From positions 1-36,761 of IMG/VR virus record IMGVR_UViG_3300043353_000067: DNA of 36,761 nt; one strand, written 5' to 3'. Below, piece by piece: positions 1 through 6,574 of this stretch. Source of the DNA: a virus. The notes below the pieces were generated by a model. That model ran no database searches and was not told the DNA's origin. It worked only from the letters and a program-made list of their open reading frames with translations. Within the stretch, counting starts at the first letter, position 1; every line of letters begins with the position of its first letter. A program made the position numbers and the translations under genes.

Positions 1-127
1 CTCGTGCAGGCGCATCAAGTCGCGCATGCGTTTCTGGCGTTGCATGAGCCGCAGCCAGAAGCACAGATTCAGGAACCAGATCAGGTAGGCGATCATCGTG
101 GCCCAGTCGCGATGCCACGCCCGTTCG
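1..127. repeat. Left copy of 127-bp exact terminal repeat
   Basis: Identical base for base to 36635-36761. The length of 127 is a common assembly k-mer, and a gene reads in frame across the join, so this is best read as the overlap of a circular assembly rather than a biological terminal repeat. True packaging ends cannot be told from it. Confidence 0.97.
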
Positions 128-279
128 ATTCCCAGCCCGCCATTCAAAGCCAGTAGCGCCCAAACCGCCCGCACCATCCATTTAATTTCGCGATCGTACA
201 CCATCAGTCCCTCTTCCAGACCCATACTGATGCCCATTTTGATTCGCGCCAGCAGGATGGCAACTTTTTCGTCGTTCAT
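1..279 (-). CDS. Small membrane protein, 5' part of a gene crossing the circle junction
   Basis: The ATG at 279-277 starts 93 codons that run off the left edge. Continued at 36634 the frame ends with TGA at 36581-36583, giving about 110 residues. I see two hydrophobic stretches, around VRAVWALLALNGGLGI and MIAYLIWFLNLCFWL, then a basic helix rich in arginine and glutamine. This suggests a two-helix inner-membrane protein with a cytoplasmic tail. It is the last gene of the leftward early operon, two bases beyond the preceding stop codon. The function is unknown; size and topology would allow a holin-like role, but nothing shows it. Confidence 0.75.
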   Translation of the reverse strand, partial: MNDEKVAILLARIKMGISMGLEEGLMVYDREIKWMVRAVWALLALNGGLGIERAWHRDWATMIAYLIWFLNLCFWLRLMQRQKRMRDLMRLHE

Positions 280-771
280 TCAATCCTTCCCCGCCGCCCG
301 CTTCGGGACGGCCTTGATCCGCCGCGACCCGGTGCGCGCCTCGATCACGAGGCTCGCCGCGCGCGTCTTCCCCAACAGATCCTCGAGTGCGCCGATCGGC
401 ACGCTCGCCAGTTCCAGGAACTTATCCAACCCGATCACTTTGACCAGGTCGCGCATGCTGCGCACGCGCCGCTCGCGTTCCCGCGCCGAAAGGTGCAGCC
501 CGTAGACTCGGCCTTCGACGATGCCATCGGCATCGGCCGGCGCGCCGTCGAACCAGGATTTGATGGCGCGCTTCAGGACGTCGTACCGGGCGATGTCTGG
601 CGCATTGAGTTGCATCACCCTGTCCAACTCGCCGTACTCGTCGATCATCTTGCGCTGCAGGCGGTCCACGGGCACGGCGACTTCGACGGAGACTGGCTTG
701 CCGGCAGGGAGTGCCCGCGGCCGGCCGCGGCGCGGCGCCGGCTGCGTGGCTCGGGCGGCGGGGCGTCTCAT
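280..771 (-). CDS. Conserved phage protein of unknown function
   Basis: 163 residues. The first 25 are basic and proline/alanine rich (possible disordered or nucleic-acid-binding tail). The remainder is mostly helical, with a central IARYDVLKRAIKSWFDG segment and a C-terminal KFLELASVPIGALEDLLG segment. From memory this pattern resembles a small family found in many phage early operons; no function is known to me. The ATG at 771 overlaps the TGA of the upstream gene by four bases (ATGA), so translation is probably coupled. Codon use matches the neighbours. Confidence 0.8.
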   Translation of the reverse strand: MRRPAARATQPAPRRGRPRALPAGKPVSVEVAVPVDRLQRKMIDEYGELDRVMQLNAPDIARYDVLKRAIKSWFDGAPADADGIVEGRVYGLHLSARERERRVRSMRDLVKVIGLDKFLELASVPIGALEDLLGKTRAASLVIEARTGSRRIKAVPKRAAGKD

Positions 772-1079
772 TGGACCTTGGCGTCAAACAGACGCTCGAG
801 TTCCGGCTTGTTCAACAAGCGGTTCTTCGCTTCGGCCGGCAACGTAGCCGCAATCTGCTCGGGCAATTCCCACGCTGCGACCTGGCCGCCGGGATTGATG
901 CCGAGTCGATGCGTCAGTTCCATAGCGTGCGCCGGACCATGCGCTTCGACGATGGCCGCGCCGCGGAATGCTTGGTCATCGGCGAAGCTGAGATAGAACC
1001 AGCGCAGCGGCTGGCTCAATTCGTCAGTCAGGATCTGCGCCCGGCGGGCTTTCCACTCGGGCGAACCGGGTTCAGGCAT
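768..1079 (-). CDS. Conserved phage early protein with SFADD/GINPGG motifs
   Basis: 103 residues starting with MPEPGSPEWKARR. An in-frame ATG lies further upstream at 1112, but I prefer 1079 because it leaves only an eight-base overlap with the gene before. The body carries FYLSFADDQAFRGAAIVEA and HRLGINPGGQVAAWELP, a pattern I recall from many small phage early proteins; its role is not known. It looks like a compact alpha/beta fold with no membrane segment. It sits mid-operon between two genes of unknown function. Confidence 0.8.
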   Translation of the reverse strand: MPEPGSPEWKARRAQILTDELSQPLRWFYLSFADDQAFRGAAIVEAHGPAHAMELTHRLGINPGGQVAAWELPEQIAATLPAEAKNRLLNKPELERLFDAKVQ

Positions 1080-1365
1080 GCGGGCCGCCCTTCTGCGTGA
1101 AGTTCGCTTCAATCAGTTTCCGGATCTCACAGTCCGGCTGGTGAACGGTCGCGCCGCCTTTCAGGACCGCTCCGCAGCAAAGGCAATTGCTGGGAAGCCT
1201 GTACTCCATCTCGTCTAGAAGCCGCTCTGCGGTTGTAGACTGCCAGCCCTCGCAGATATCCTCGCCGCAATCGCAAGGTGCGACGATCCTGCCCAGTTCG
1301 CGAAGCCGTTCGACGGTCGTCCCGGTGCGCTCGGCGTACTGCCGCTCAAATTCTTCAGCCGTCAT
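1072..1365 (-). CDS. Cysteine-rich small protein, possible zinc binder
   Basis: 97 residues. Two cysteine groups are visible: C31, C33 and C38, then C61, C63, C64 and C79 with H75 nearby, which suggests one or two zinc sites. The N-terminal MTAEEFERQYAERTGTT is helical. The ATG at 1365 overlaps the TGA of the upstream gene (ATGA). The function is unknown; a small DNA- or protein-binding zinc module of the early operon is the simplest guess. Confidence 0.75.
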   Translation of the reverse strand: MTAEEFERQYAERTGTTVERLRELGRIVAPCDCGEDICEGWQSTTAERLLDEMEYRLPSNCLCCGAVLKGGATVHQPDCEIRKLIEANFTQKGGPHA

Positions 1366-1652
1366 GCGCCCGTCCGTTCGCCTTTCACTGCGGCTTCACT
1401 GCCAAGGTTCTCAAACGACAGATCACCGAACATCTTCTGGCGTCCGCCAAACTTCGATTGCTCAAACCAATCCCGTCTACTATCGAGCAATTGAATCATG
1501 CCAGAGCCCAGACGCTGGTATTTCTGGGTGATGATCAATGCTTCGCTGGCATTCTGCGCCACCACGACGAAGGCCTCACTGCGCGTGACCCACCCGCGCT
1601 GCGTTAGTTTCACAAAGCCGAAATCGTGCAACTCCCTCCATTCCGGGGTCAT
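1362..1652 (-). CDS. Hypothetical early protein
   Basis: 96 residues, starting MTPEWRELHDFGFVKLTQ and ending in a basic tail. The N-terminal half could form a small winged-helix-like fold (short helix, strand-rich GFVKLTQRGWVTRSEAFVV), but no motif is secure. It begins at an ATG overlapping the preceding TGA and ends overlapping the next gene by four bases. I do not recognise the family. Codon use is slightly less GC-rich than that of its neighbours. Confidence 0.7.
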   Translation of the reverse strand: MTPEWRELHDFGFVKLTQRGWVTRSEAFVVVAQNASEALIITQKYQRLGSGMIQLLDSRRDWFEQSKFGGRQKMFGDLSFENLGSEAAVKGERTGA

Positions 1653-1852
1653 GCGCCCTTCTTCAGCCCGCGCCGGAAGGCGAGCCGCCGCGCCAGGTCG
1701 AGCACGGCGCCGTAATCGACGCTGAGAGCCTCACGGTGGCCTTTCAGGCGCACGGTGAGGTTGCGGGGTTCGAGCGAGACGATCAGCGCGTCTGTGCGCT
1801 CGAAAACGTCAGTTTCGCGGACGAGGGGAGCACCGGGACGTAGTTTGGTCAT
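1649..1852 (-). CDS. Small conserved phage early protein
   Basis: 67 residues. The core TDALIVSLEPRNLTVRLKG is a likely beta hairpin, followed by VDYGAVLDLARRLAFRRG, a basic helix; I recall this arrangement from small early proteins of other phages without known function. The start at 1852 overlaps the upstream HTH gene by 44 bases, more than the four-base overlaps seen elsewhere. The real start could therefore lie further in, although I see no later ATG. Confidence 0.7.
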   Translation of the reverse strand: MTKLRPGAPLVRETDVFERTDALIVSLEPRNLTVRLKGHREALSVDYGAVLDLARRLAFRRGLKKGA

Positions 1853-2204
1853 AGAGCCGCTTCCGGAGATCTTCTACGGATACCACAAGACACGGGCCAG
1901 GGCACGCCGCAACGCGCTCGAGCAGGATCTGCTCGCCACACCAGACGGCCGAGGTCACGCCGTCCGTCGTCGAGGCCAACACCAGATATTCGGCCTGCGG
2001 TTCGCGGATCCGGAGACTGCGGATCCGGTGCAAGGTGACTCCTTTCCGCCGCAAGTCGGCCACGATGGCTGCGGTCAGAGCCTGCGCCTCGTCGAAGTCG
2101 CGGCCGCGCGCGGTGCTGGTCGATGCGATCACACCCGTGGCGGTCCACCATTGCAGCTCGCGCTGTGTGATCCGGGTTCGCTGGCACAGTTCGCTGGGCG
2201 TCAT
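1809..2204 (-). CDS. MerR-like helix-turn-helix protein
   Basis: 131 residues. The N-terminus (MTPSELCQRTRITQRELQWW, then TGVI and a strand-like RDFDEAQALTAAIVADLRR) follows the MerR winged-HTH layout of helix, turn, recognition helix and wing, with GVTLHRIRSLR matching the usual following helix. The C-terminal half is probably a small effector or dimerisation domain, and the last 16 residues overlap the next gene. The start codon shares bases with the TGA of the zinc-ribbon gene upstream (TGATG). It is a likely early regulator; its target is not shown. Confidence 0.78.
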   Translation of the reverse strand: MTPSELCQRTRITQRELQWWTATGVIASTSTARGRDFDEAQALTAAIVADLRRKGVTLHRIRSLRIREPQAEYLVLASTTDGVTSAVWCGEQILLERVAACPGPCLVVSVEDLRKRLYDQTTSRCSPRPRN

Positions 2205-2467
2205 CAGTTCAGCTTCGGCAGCATGTGGATGCTTCGCACCTGGCGCGCGAGGAAGTTCATAGTCTCGGCATCGTTGCTGAGATCGTCCATTTCCTCTCGC
2301 GTCATCCCGCGGACAGTCAAATCCTCGGCGTACAGCATCACCGCGCCGCAGGCGATGCAGAGGCAGATGTTGCCGGGTTCGGGTGCGTCTTCGGCGTTGA
2401 TCCCGCCCGCGGCGTTGAATTTGTGGCCGCAGTTCAGGCAGCGGGATACAGGTGTGCGCGAGATCAT
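2204..2467 (-). CDS. Zinc-ribbon phage protein
   Basis: 87 residues from MISRTPVSRC. C10/C13 and C37/C40 (CLNC...CIAC) form a clear four-cysteine zinc ribbon, followed by a helical tail with RGMTREEMDDLSNDAET. This architecture occurs, in my memory, in many phage early operons; no activity is established. I chose the ATG at 2467 over the one at 2479 because it overlaps the preceding TGA in the ATGA pattern used throughout this operon and places the first conserved residues at the N-terminus. Confidence 0.85.
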   Translation of the reverse strand: MISRTPVSRCLNCGHKFNAAGGINAEDAPEPGNICLCIACGAVMLYAEDLTVRGMTREEMDDLSNDAETMNFLARQVRSIHMLPKLN

Positions 2468-2706
2468 ACCCACATCCAATCGACGCGCACCCAGTTGACG
2501 TACGAGGGGTTGCTCAGCCCCATTGCATAGTCGTGCGCCTCCTGCAGCCGTTGGCTGAAGATCGTCGGCTGATCCTGAGGCACCGTCCGGTCGTGCTCCA
2601 TGTCTTCGCTGGCGTAGCCCCAGACCCGGTGGTATTCCGCCATCCCTATGCCGGGGATCACACCGGCATTGACCTCGATCAGTGCTTTAGCTGCTTGCAT
2701 CGGCAT
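2464..2706 (-). CDS. Small conserved early protein ending NWVRVDW
   Basis: 80 residues. It is helical with aromatic residues, and the C-terminal SNPSYVNWVRVDWMWV resembles a motif of small phage proteins of unknown function. The ATG at 2706 shares a base with the TAA of the HNH gene (TAATG), so re-initiation is likely. A longer in-frame reading upstream to 2940 is a shadow of the HNH gene and was not used. Confidence 0.78.
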   Translation of the reverse strand: MPMQAAKALIEVNAGVIPGIGMAEYHRVWGYASEDMEHDRTVPQDQPTIFSQRLQEAHDYAMGLSNPSYVNWVRVDWMWV

Positions 2707-3152
2707 TAGGTTAATTCCCCCAATAGCGGCCGGCCGCGGTCCTTGCGCGTCCGCCGGGTATCTTTGTGGTGCGCCTGGTCGTGATGCAGATGGCACCAGG
2801 TGCACCAGCATCGCAGGTTGAGATCGTCCATGTTCGCCGGCGTGTTGTCGGCGTGGGCGATGGTGAGTTTGACGCGGATCTTCCGCGGCAGGCCTTTGGC
2901 GGCGAGCGGCGAGCAGGGATGCCCGTACTGGTTGCGCCACACCTTCGAACCTTCGCGGATCCAGATCATGTGGTAGCGGCGGCGGCCGCCGAACTGCGGA
3001 TCACGCGACTGCCAGGTGTAGGTGAACACCCAGGCGTGGAGCGGCTTGCGGCAGAGCTCGCACTCCTCATGCGCGCGCTTCAGGACGCGCGGGCGGATCT
3101 CGGTACGCCAGGCGCGGCCGTAGTGCTGGCGGAACTCAGGACGGATCGGCAT
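2706..3152 (-). CDS. HNH-type zinc-finger nuclease-like protein
   Basis: 148 residues from MPIRPEFRQHYG, an N-terminus I recall as typical of a phage HNH-like family; an ATG at 3182 would add ten residues. Likely zinc ligands are C31/C34 (CELC) and C117/C120 (CWCTWC). The ββα-metal core is TIAHADNTPANMDDLNLRC, with H100, N108/N112 and the HLHHDQAHH run. HNH proteins usually nick or cut DNA; in phages they serve as homing or packaging nucleases or as general early nucleases. The position in the early operon, away from terminase, argues against a packaging role. Catalysis is inferred. Confidence 0.83.
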   Translation of the reverse strand: MPIRPEFRQHYGRAWRTEIRPRVLKRAHEECELCRKPLHAWVFTYTWQSRDPQFGGRRRYHMIWIREGSKVWRNQYGHPCSPLAAKGLPRKIRVKLTIAHADNTPANMDDLNLRCWCTWCHLHHDQAHHKDTRRTRKDRGRPLLGELT

Positions 3153-3387
3153 CGGCTTCAATAGCTCGCGCGGTTTCCTCATATTCAGCTTTGTCGCAGA
3201 GGATTAGGCCGCCCAGATATTCTCCTAACAGGATCCCCGCGATGACGTCGCCTGCTACACCGATCGTCAGCTGCGTGCCCGCTTTCGTTTTGCGCATGTT
3301 GAGGATATTCCCCAACGGCGCGACCTGGATCTTTCCATTGGCCGCACACATTGCCTTCATCACGTCGAAACTGTTGGCTTTGGGCAT
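3136..3387 (-). CDS. Small hypothetical early protein
   Basis: 83 residues from MPKANSFDVMKAMCAANG. The middle (QLTIGVAGDVIAGILLGEYLGG) is hydrophobic and glycine rich, more like a compact alpha/beta fold than a membrane helix. The C-terminus is acidic. It overlaps the HNH gene start by 17 bases and follows the upstream stop by two bases. I do not recognise the family. A longer upstream reading to 3543 is out of line with the neighbouring gene and was dropped. Confidence 0.7.
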   Translation of the reverse strand: MPKANSFDVMKAMCAANGKIQVAPLGNILNMRKTKAGTQLTIGVAGDVIAGILLGEYLGGLILCDKAEYEETARAIEADADPS

Positions 3388-3389
3388 GG

Positions 3390-3701
3390 TTATAACGGGT
3401 CGATGCCGAGGTCGAGCGCATACTCGAGCCACTGGTCGACCGCAGGGCTGTTTCGAATTTCGCGCACTTTGGAGCGCAAGTCGTCCAGCGCGTTCCGTGT
3501 CTCGCCCTCTACACCGTCCTCCCACACCGGCGAATCGATCCATTGGCGAAGGTAGGCGCGGATCAGGTTCACATCGTCAGGCTCGAGCGGGTCACCACCG
3601 AGGTACCGCTCTACCGCTGGGCCGAGTTTGCCGCCAACTTCATGCATCCAGTATTTCGGCGCCTGCGGATGGTCAGGCGGAAGTAGCATTCGTTCTGTCA
3701 T
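3390..3701 (-). CDS. Conserved phage early protein (RQWIDSPVW family)
   Basis: 103 residues from MTERMLLPPDHPQAPKYW. LIRAYLRQWIDSPVWEDG followed by a helical LRSKVREIRNSPAVDQWL segment matches, from memory, a small phage family of unknown role. No catalytic motif or membrane segment is visible. The start overlaps the previous TGA by four bases (ATGA), which is why the longer in-frame reading to 3866 was rejected. Confidence 0.8.
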   Translation of the reverse strand: MTERMLLPPDHPQAPKYWMHEVGGKLGPAVERYLGGDPLEPDDVNLIRAYLRQWIDSPVWEDGVEGETRNALDDLRSKVREIRNSPAVDQWLEYALDLGIDPL

Positions 3702-3919
3702 GGGCGGGGCACCTTGAACTCCTCGGGAACCTTGTACTGCGTGAAACGCGGGTTGGTGGCTTTGAGTTCGTTCGCGAAGTGTATCCAATGCCAACACACG
3801 GTCTTGTCTGGATCGTCCGATGAGACGGCGACCGCGATTCCCACGGCCCTCAGTAGGTTGTGCCAATCGCCGCGCGACATTTCGAGCGTGACCGTATCTC
3901 CCTTTTCGGTGAGTGTCAT
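3698..3919 (-). CDS. Small conserved early protein
   Basis: 73 residues: a beta hairpin (DTVTLEMSRGDWHNLLRAVG) followed by helices ending NPRFTQYKVPEEFK. It resembles small proteins of other phage early operons that carry a similar HNLL plus FANEL/NP layout; the function is unknown. Four-base ATGA overlaps occur at both ends of the gene, so it is translationally coupled to both neighbours. Confidence 0.78.
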   Translation of the reverse strand: MTLTEKGDTVTLEMSRGDWHNLLRAVGIAVAVSSDDPDKTVCWHWIHFANELKATNPRFTQYKVPEEFKVPRP

Positions 3920-4191
3920 GCGTTCCCTTTCGCTAGTTCCACTGGGACTTCGATTTCATAAGAGTCGCCCATCAGGCTGGTGACCGTTTCCGCCTGATAG
4001 TTAATCGTCAATGGCAGGCTGTTGGCGATCAAACCATTCGAGGCCCGCACCGCGCCGTCAAATAGCAGCATCACGGATGCGGGATCAGTGTCGGACGCTA
4101 AGGCAACAAACGCGGGCGTCCACTCACCGTCGATCCATCCGACCAGCCGGACCCGCACGTAGTCTCCGCGCTTCAGACGGTCGGCGGTCAC
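3916..4191 (-). CDS. Small beta-barrel-like early protein
   Basis: 91 residues. It is strand rich: GDYVRVRLVGWIDGEW, then FVALASDTD, SVMLLFDGAVRASNGL and YQAETVTSLMGDSYEIEVP. The pattern suggests an SH3-like barrel and resembles a common small phage protein without known function. The ATG overlaps the upstream TGA (ATGA). No nucleic-acid-binding patch or metal site can be seen. Confidence 0.78.
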   Translation of the reverse strand: MTADRLKRGDYVRVRLVGWIDGEWTPAFVALASDTDPASVMLLFDGAVRASNGLIANSLPLTINYQAETVTSLMGDSYEIEVPVELAKGNA

Positions 4192-4394
4192 AAATTCACC
4201 TCGTTCCCTTCCGCCGGCGCCGCTTCCCCGGCCACCTCCCCCGAGATTTGCCGGGTTGCGGCGCCGGCTTGCGGGACAACCGCAAGGTCAGGATGCGTCC
4301 AGCCCTGGCCCTTCACATAGCCGTGGCCGGCGTAGGGGTGCTGGGCCCAGTCTATGGGCCCGTGCAGACGCTTAAATTCGCAGGCTGGGCACAT
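4188..4394 (-). CDS. Short CxxC-containing early protein
   Basis: 68 residues beginning MCPACEFKRLHG, with a CxxC pair at positions 2 and 5 and several histidines (H11, H19, H24). The tail is alanine and glutamate rich and likely disordered. The single CxxC could bind a metal in a dimer or together with the histidines. It starts one base after the stop of the upstream gene. The function is unknown. Confidence 0.65.
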   Translation of the reverse strand: MCPACEFKRLHGPIDWAQHPYAGHGYVKGQGWTHPDLAVVPQAGAATRQISGEVAGEAAPAEGNEVNL

Positions 4395-4395
4395 T

Positions 4396-4611
4396 TTAGT
4401 TGAACCCCTCGATCCAGCGTCGAACGGCCCGCTCGTCGCGATGCGCTCCGTAGAACATCGGGGCGATGCTCAGGCCGATGTGCTCCTTCAGTTCCGGGTG
4501 TTTCGTGAGGTCAGACATCATCGAGGTCATCGCCTCGAGGGGATCGCCGGGAAGGTACTCGAGCGCCCTCCGTTTGCACCAGGCCAGGTGTTCGTCGCGG
4601 CTCATCAGCAT
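4396..4611 (-). CDS. Conserved phage protein, SRDEHLAWCK family
   Basis: 71 residues: MLMSRDEHLAWCKRRALEYL, then MTSMMSDLTKHPELKEHIGL and a final RRWIEGFN. I recall this as a widespread small phage family of unknown function. The chosen ATG at 4611 overlaps the preceding TAA (TAATG) and has GGGAGGA six bases upstream, so this start is strong. It is probably all-helical, and the GDPLEAMTSM segment looks like one half of a helical hairpin. Confidence 0.83.
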   Translation of the reverse strand: MLMSRDEHLAWCKRRALEYLPGDPLEAMTSMMSDLTKHPELKEHIGLSIAPMFYGAHRDERAVRRWIEGFN

Positions 4612-5078
4612 TACCAGTCCTCCCGGTCGAAGATCCTGTCCTCGATCGCATCCAGTTGCTTTTCGTGCTCGCTCAGTTCGACCCCGCGCATCTCGCGCCA
4701 GCGGCGGCCGAGATCCCGCTTCGCCTGATACCACCGGTCCTGAAGGCATCGGCCGACGTAGGCAAGCACGGCGCGCGGCCGCGCCACCTCGCCGCACATC
4801 CTGGCGTGCTGCTCTTGCGCCTCCAGCCAGGTCGAGCAGCGCTCCTGCTCGTAGCCGTCGCGGCCCGGCCAGAAGGCCATCGTCTCGAAGAGCAGCGGCG
4901 GCCCGCCGCGGCCGTAGGCGTGATCCAGGCCGATGAAGATGGTGGACACGTCGCACATGCCGAGCACCCGGGTGTGCGCTACGCGGGGGTCTGTCGCCTC
5001 GAGTTTCTGCGCCCACTCCAGCACGCCGCCGTCGACGGGCACCACCGTCTGTCCGATCAGTTCGTAGTAGTCGCTCAT
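4611..5078 (-). CDS. Conserved phage early protein of unknown function
   Basis: 155 residues from MSDYYELIGQTVVPVDGGV. The core VSTIFIGLDHAYGRGGPPLL followed by FETM is the most distinctive stretch and occurs, in my memory, in early proteins of many unrelated phages without assigned activity. The C-terminal half is helical and charged. The start overlaps the stop of the replication-initiator-like gene by ATGA, so the two are co-translated. An in-frame upstream reading to 5246 is a shadow. Confidence 0.82.
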   Translation of the reverse strand: MSDYYELIGQTVVPVDGGVLEWAQKLEATDPRVAHTRVLGMCDVSTIFIGLDHAYGRGGPPLLFETMAFWPGRDGYEQERCSTWLEAQEQHARMCGEVARPRAVLAYVGRCLQDRWYQAKRDLGRRWREMRGVELSEHEKQLDAIEDRIFDREDW

Positions 5079-6574
5079 GCCTGGGTTCCTAATTCGGCCA
5101 GTTCCGGGTACTTCTGCAGGACGTCGGCCCGCTCTTCCTCGTTGAGTTCCGGCCACGCCTCGCGGGCGTAGGCGATTCGCTGGGCGCGTTCCTGCCGCTC
5201 TTCCTCCAGTAACTCTCGCGCCAGTCTCAGCGGTTCGCCTTTGCACATCTTCGGAACCGCCTCGATCACAAAGCCCGTAATGTTATCGATTTTGCCGTTC
5301 CGGATTTTCACCTTCACGTGTTCTAGCTTCGACCTGGTTAGGTGGACGATTTCGGGGCCGGTGATGGTGGGCTCGACAGCTTGGCAGCGGCTTACCAGCA
5401 GATAGGCGGCATCGTCGTCCATCTGCAACTCGCGGGCTACCAGCAGGGCGGGCTGGTCTTCGATCGAGGGGCGCGGGCTGGGCAATTTCGCCATCGCGCC
5501 CTTCCCCAGTCCCGCCGCTTGTAACTTGTCAGGGGGAATATCAGGATCTGACGGCCGACTTCCTTCGCGCTTTCTTTCGTCGCGGTCCTGGCGTGCGTGA
5601 TGCTCGTCCCACGATGCGTCGATACGCCGCTCAAACTCGTCGTCGTCGACGTCGATCAATTCGTCCGTGTACAGCTCCTTGACCGGTGATCCCCCATCCC
5701 CATCACCAGCTCGGTTCTGCGTGTGTGAGCCATTTCCGGAACGGGAGCGGGAGCTGCCCCCGTTCTTAGTATTTAAGTCTCCAAGTCTCGACAATAAGGA
5801 TGCATGCTCCTGACACGCATCAAAGACCGCCTTGGAAGCCGCTGTACGCGCATCTGAGATCGCGGCGTTGAGACGTGTACACGCATCGAGAGCCACGGCG
5901 TTGATGCGCGTATACACATCAACCGGCAAAACGGCCTTCGCTTCGGCCAGCAGCATTAAGGATTTGCGGGGTAAAGCACGTAAGTCATTGATTCCATTAA
6001 AATCGTTGATGCGTTTACACGCATCACGCTCTTGTAGATTCAACAACTTAGGCGAAAGCTCCGGGTGGAGCCTATCTTCCAACTCTATCACGAGGAATCG
6101 GGCTTTCAGCCAGGAAATACTGCGCGTCACCTGCGACTGCTCCATGTGCAGAACGACGGCCAGTGAGCGGTGGGTGTGCCGCTTCCATTTACCGAACTCC
6201 CTGATCGGCTCGCCGTCGGCGTCGACCTGGACCGCGTACAGTAGGCAGACCGGCCAGCAAGTCGAGAAGAACTTGATAGCCGCAAGCACTCGCTCATGCG
6301 GAAGGTGGACCGACTCCCATTTCTTGTTCCGATCCCAGTCTTTTGGAGGGAGGTCCATAACCGCCAGCAACTGCTCCTGGGTTTCGCGGCCCCATCGCTT
6401 CAGCCCGCGCGCTTCGTACATCTTCGAGAGCACACGGCCGCGGCACTCCGGCCGGTTGCGGCACAACGGCCCCTCGGCCGTCATGGTGTAGGGCTTCGGC
6501 TTTCCTCTCACTCCCGTCAGGCTAAAGACATTGCCACACTCGTGGCATGTGGGTGGCGGGGTGCTGACGCTCAT
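5075..6574 (-). CDS. Putative replication initiator with winged-helix region
   Basis: 499 residues from MSVSTPPPTCHECGNVF. AGGAG sits about seven bases before the ATG at 6574, which decides it over 6643. An N-terminal zinc-finger-like CHEC...CRNRPEC is followed by a winged-helix-like region (HRSLAVVLHMEQSQVTRSIS, then WLKARFLVIE). A tandem 11-residue repeat starting DACTRLN/DVYTRIN sits near the middle, then an acidic linker, and a C-terminal KIDNITGFVIEAVPKMCKG resembling the DnaD/DnaT-like ends of phage replication proteins. It is the first gene of the leftward operon and carries iteron-like DNA inside its frame, as lambda O does. The replication role is inferred; no helicase or loader gene follows. 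Confidence 0.7.
   Translation of the reverse strand: MSVSTPPPTCHECGNVFSLTGVRGKPKPYTMTAEGPLCRNRPECRGRVLSKMYEARGLKRWGRETQEQLLAVMDLPPKDWDRNKKWESVHLPHERVLAAIKFFSTCWPVCLLYAVQVDADGEPIREFGKWKRHTHRSLAVVLHMEQSQVTRSISWLKARFLVIELEDRLHPELSPKLLNLQERDACKRINDFNGINDLRALPRKSLMLLAEAKAVLPVDVYTRINAVALDACTRLNAAISDARTAASKAVFDACQEHASLLSRLGDLNTKNGGSSRSRSGNGSHTQNRAGDGDGGSPVKELYTDELIDVDDDEFERRIDASWDEHHARQDRDERKREGSRPSDPDIPPDKLQAAGLGKGAMAKLPSPRPSIEDQPALLVARELQMDDDAAYLLVSRCQAVEPTITGPEIVHLTRSKLEHVKVKIRNGKIDNITGFVIEAVPKMCKGEPLRLARELLEEERQERAQRIAYAREAWPELNEEERADVLQKYPELAELGTQA
5813..6026. repeat. Iteron-like repeats inside the initiator gene, candidate origin
   Basis: The motif ACRCGCATC (plus strand) or close variants ends at 5821, 5854, 5887 and 5920, an exact 33-bp period. 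A fifth copy ends at 6025 as the dyad TGATGCGT-N4-ACGCATCA (6007-6026). The 5901-5922 copy is also near-palindromic around GTATAC. AT-rich tracts lie at about 5765-5800 and 5980-6008. The codons used (GAT, TGT) are not the GC-ending ones preferred nearby, pointing to constraint on the DNA. The location inside the initiator-like gene matches lambda-type origins. An 11-residue protein repeat is the alternative reading. Confidence 0.6.

Noticed and set aside
1-127. Terminal repeat as natural direct terminal repeats
   Set aside because: The length equals a common assembly k-mer, and the repeat lies inside a gene that reads through the join.
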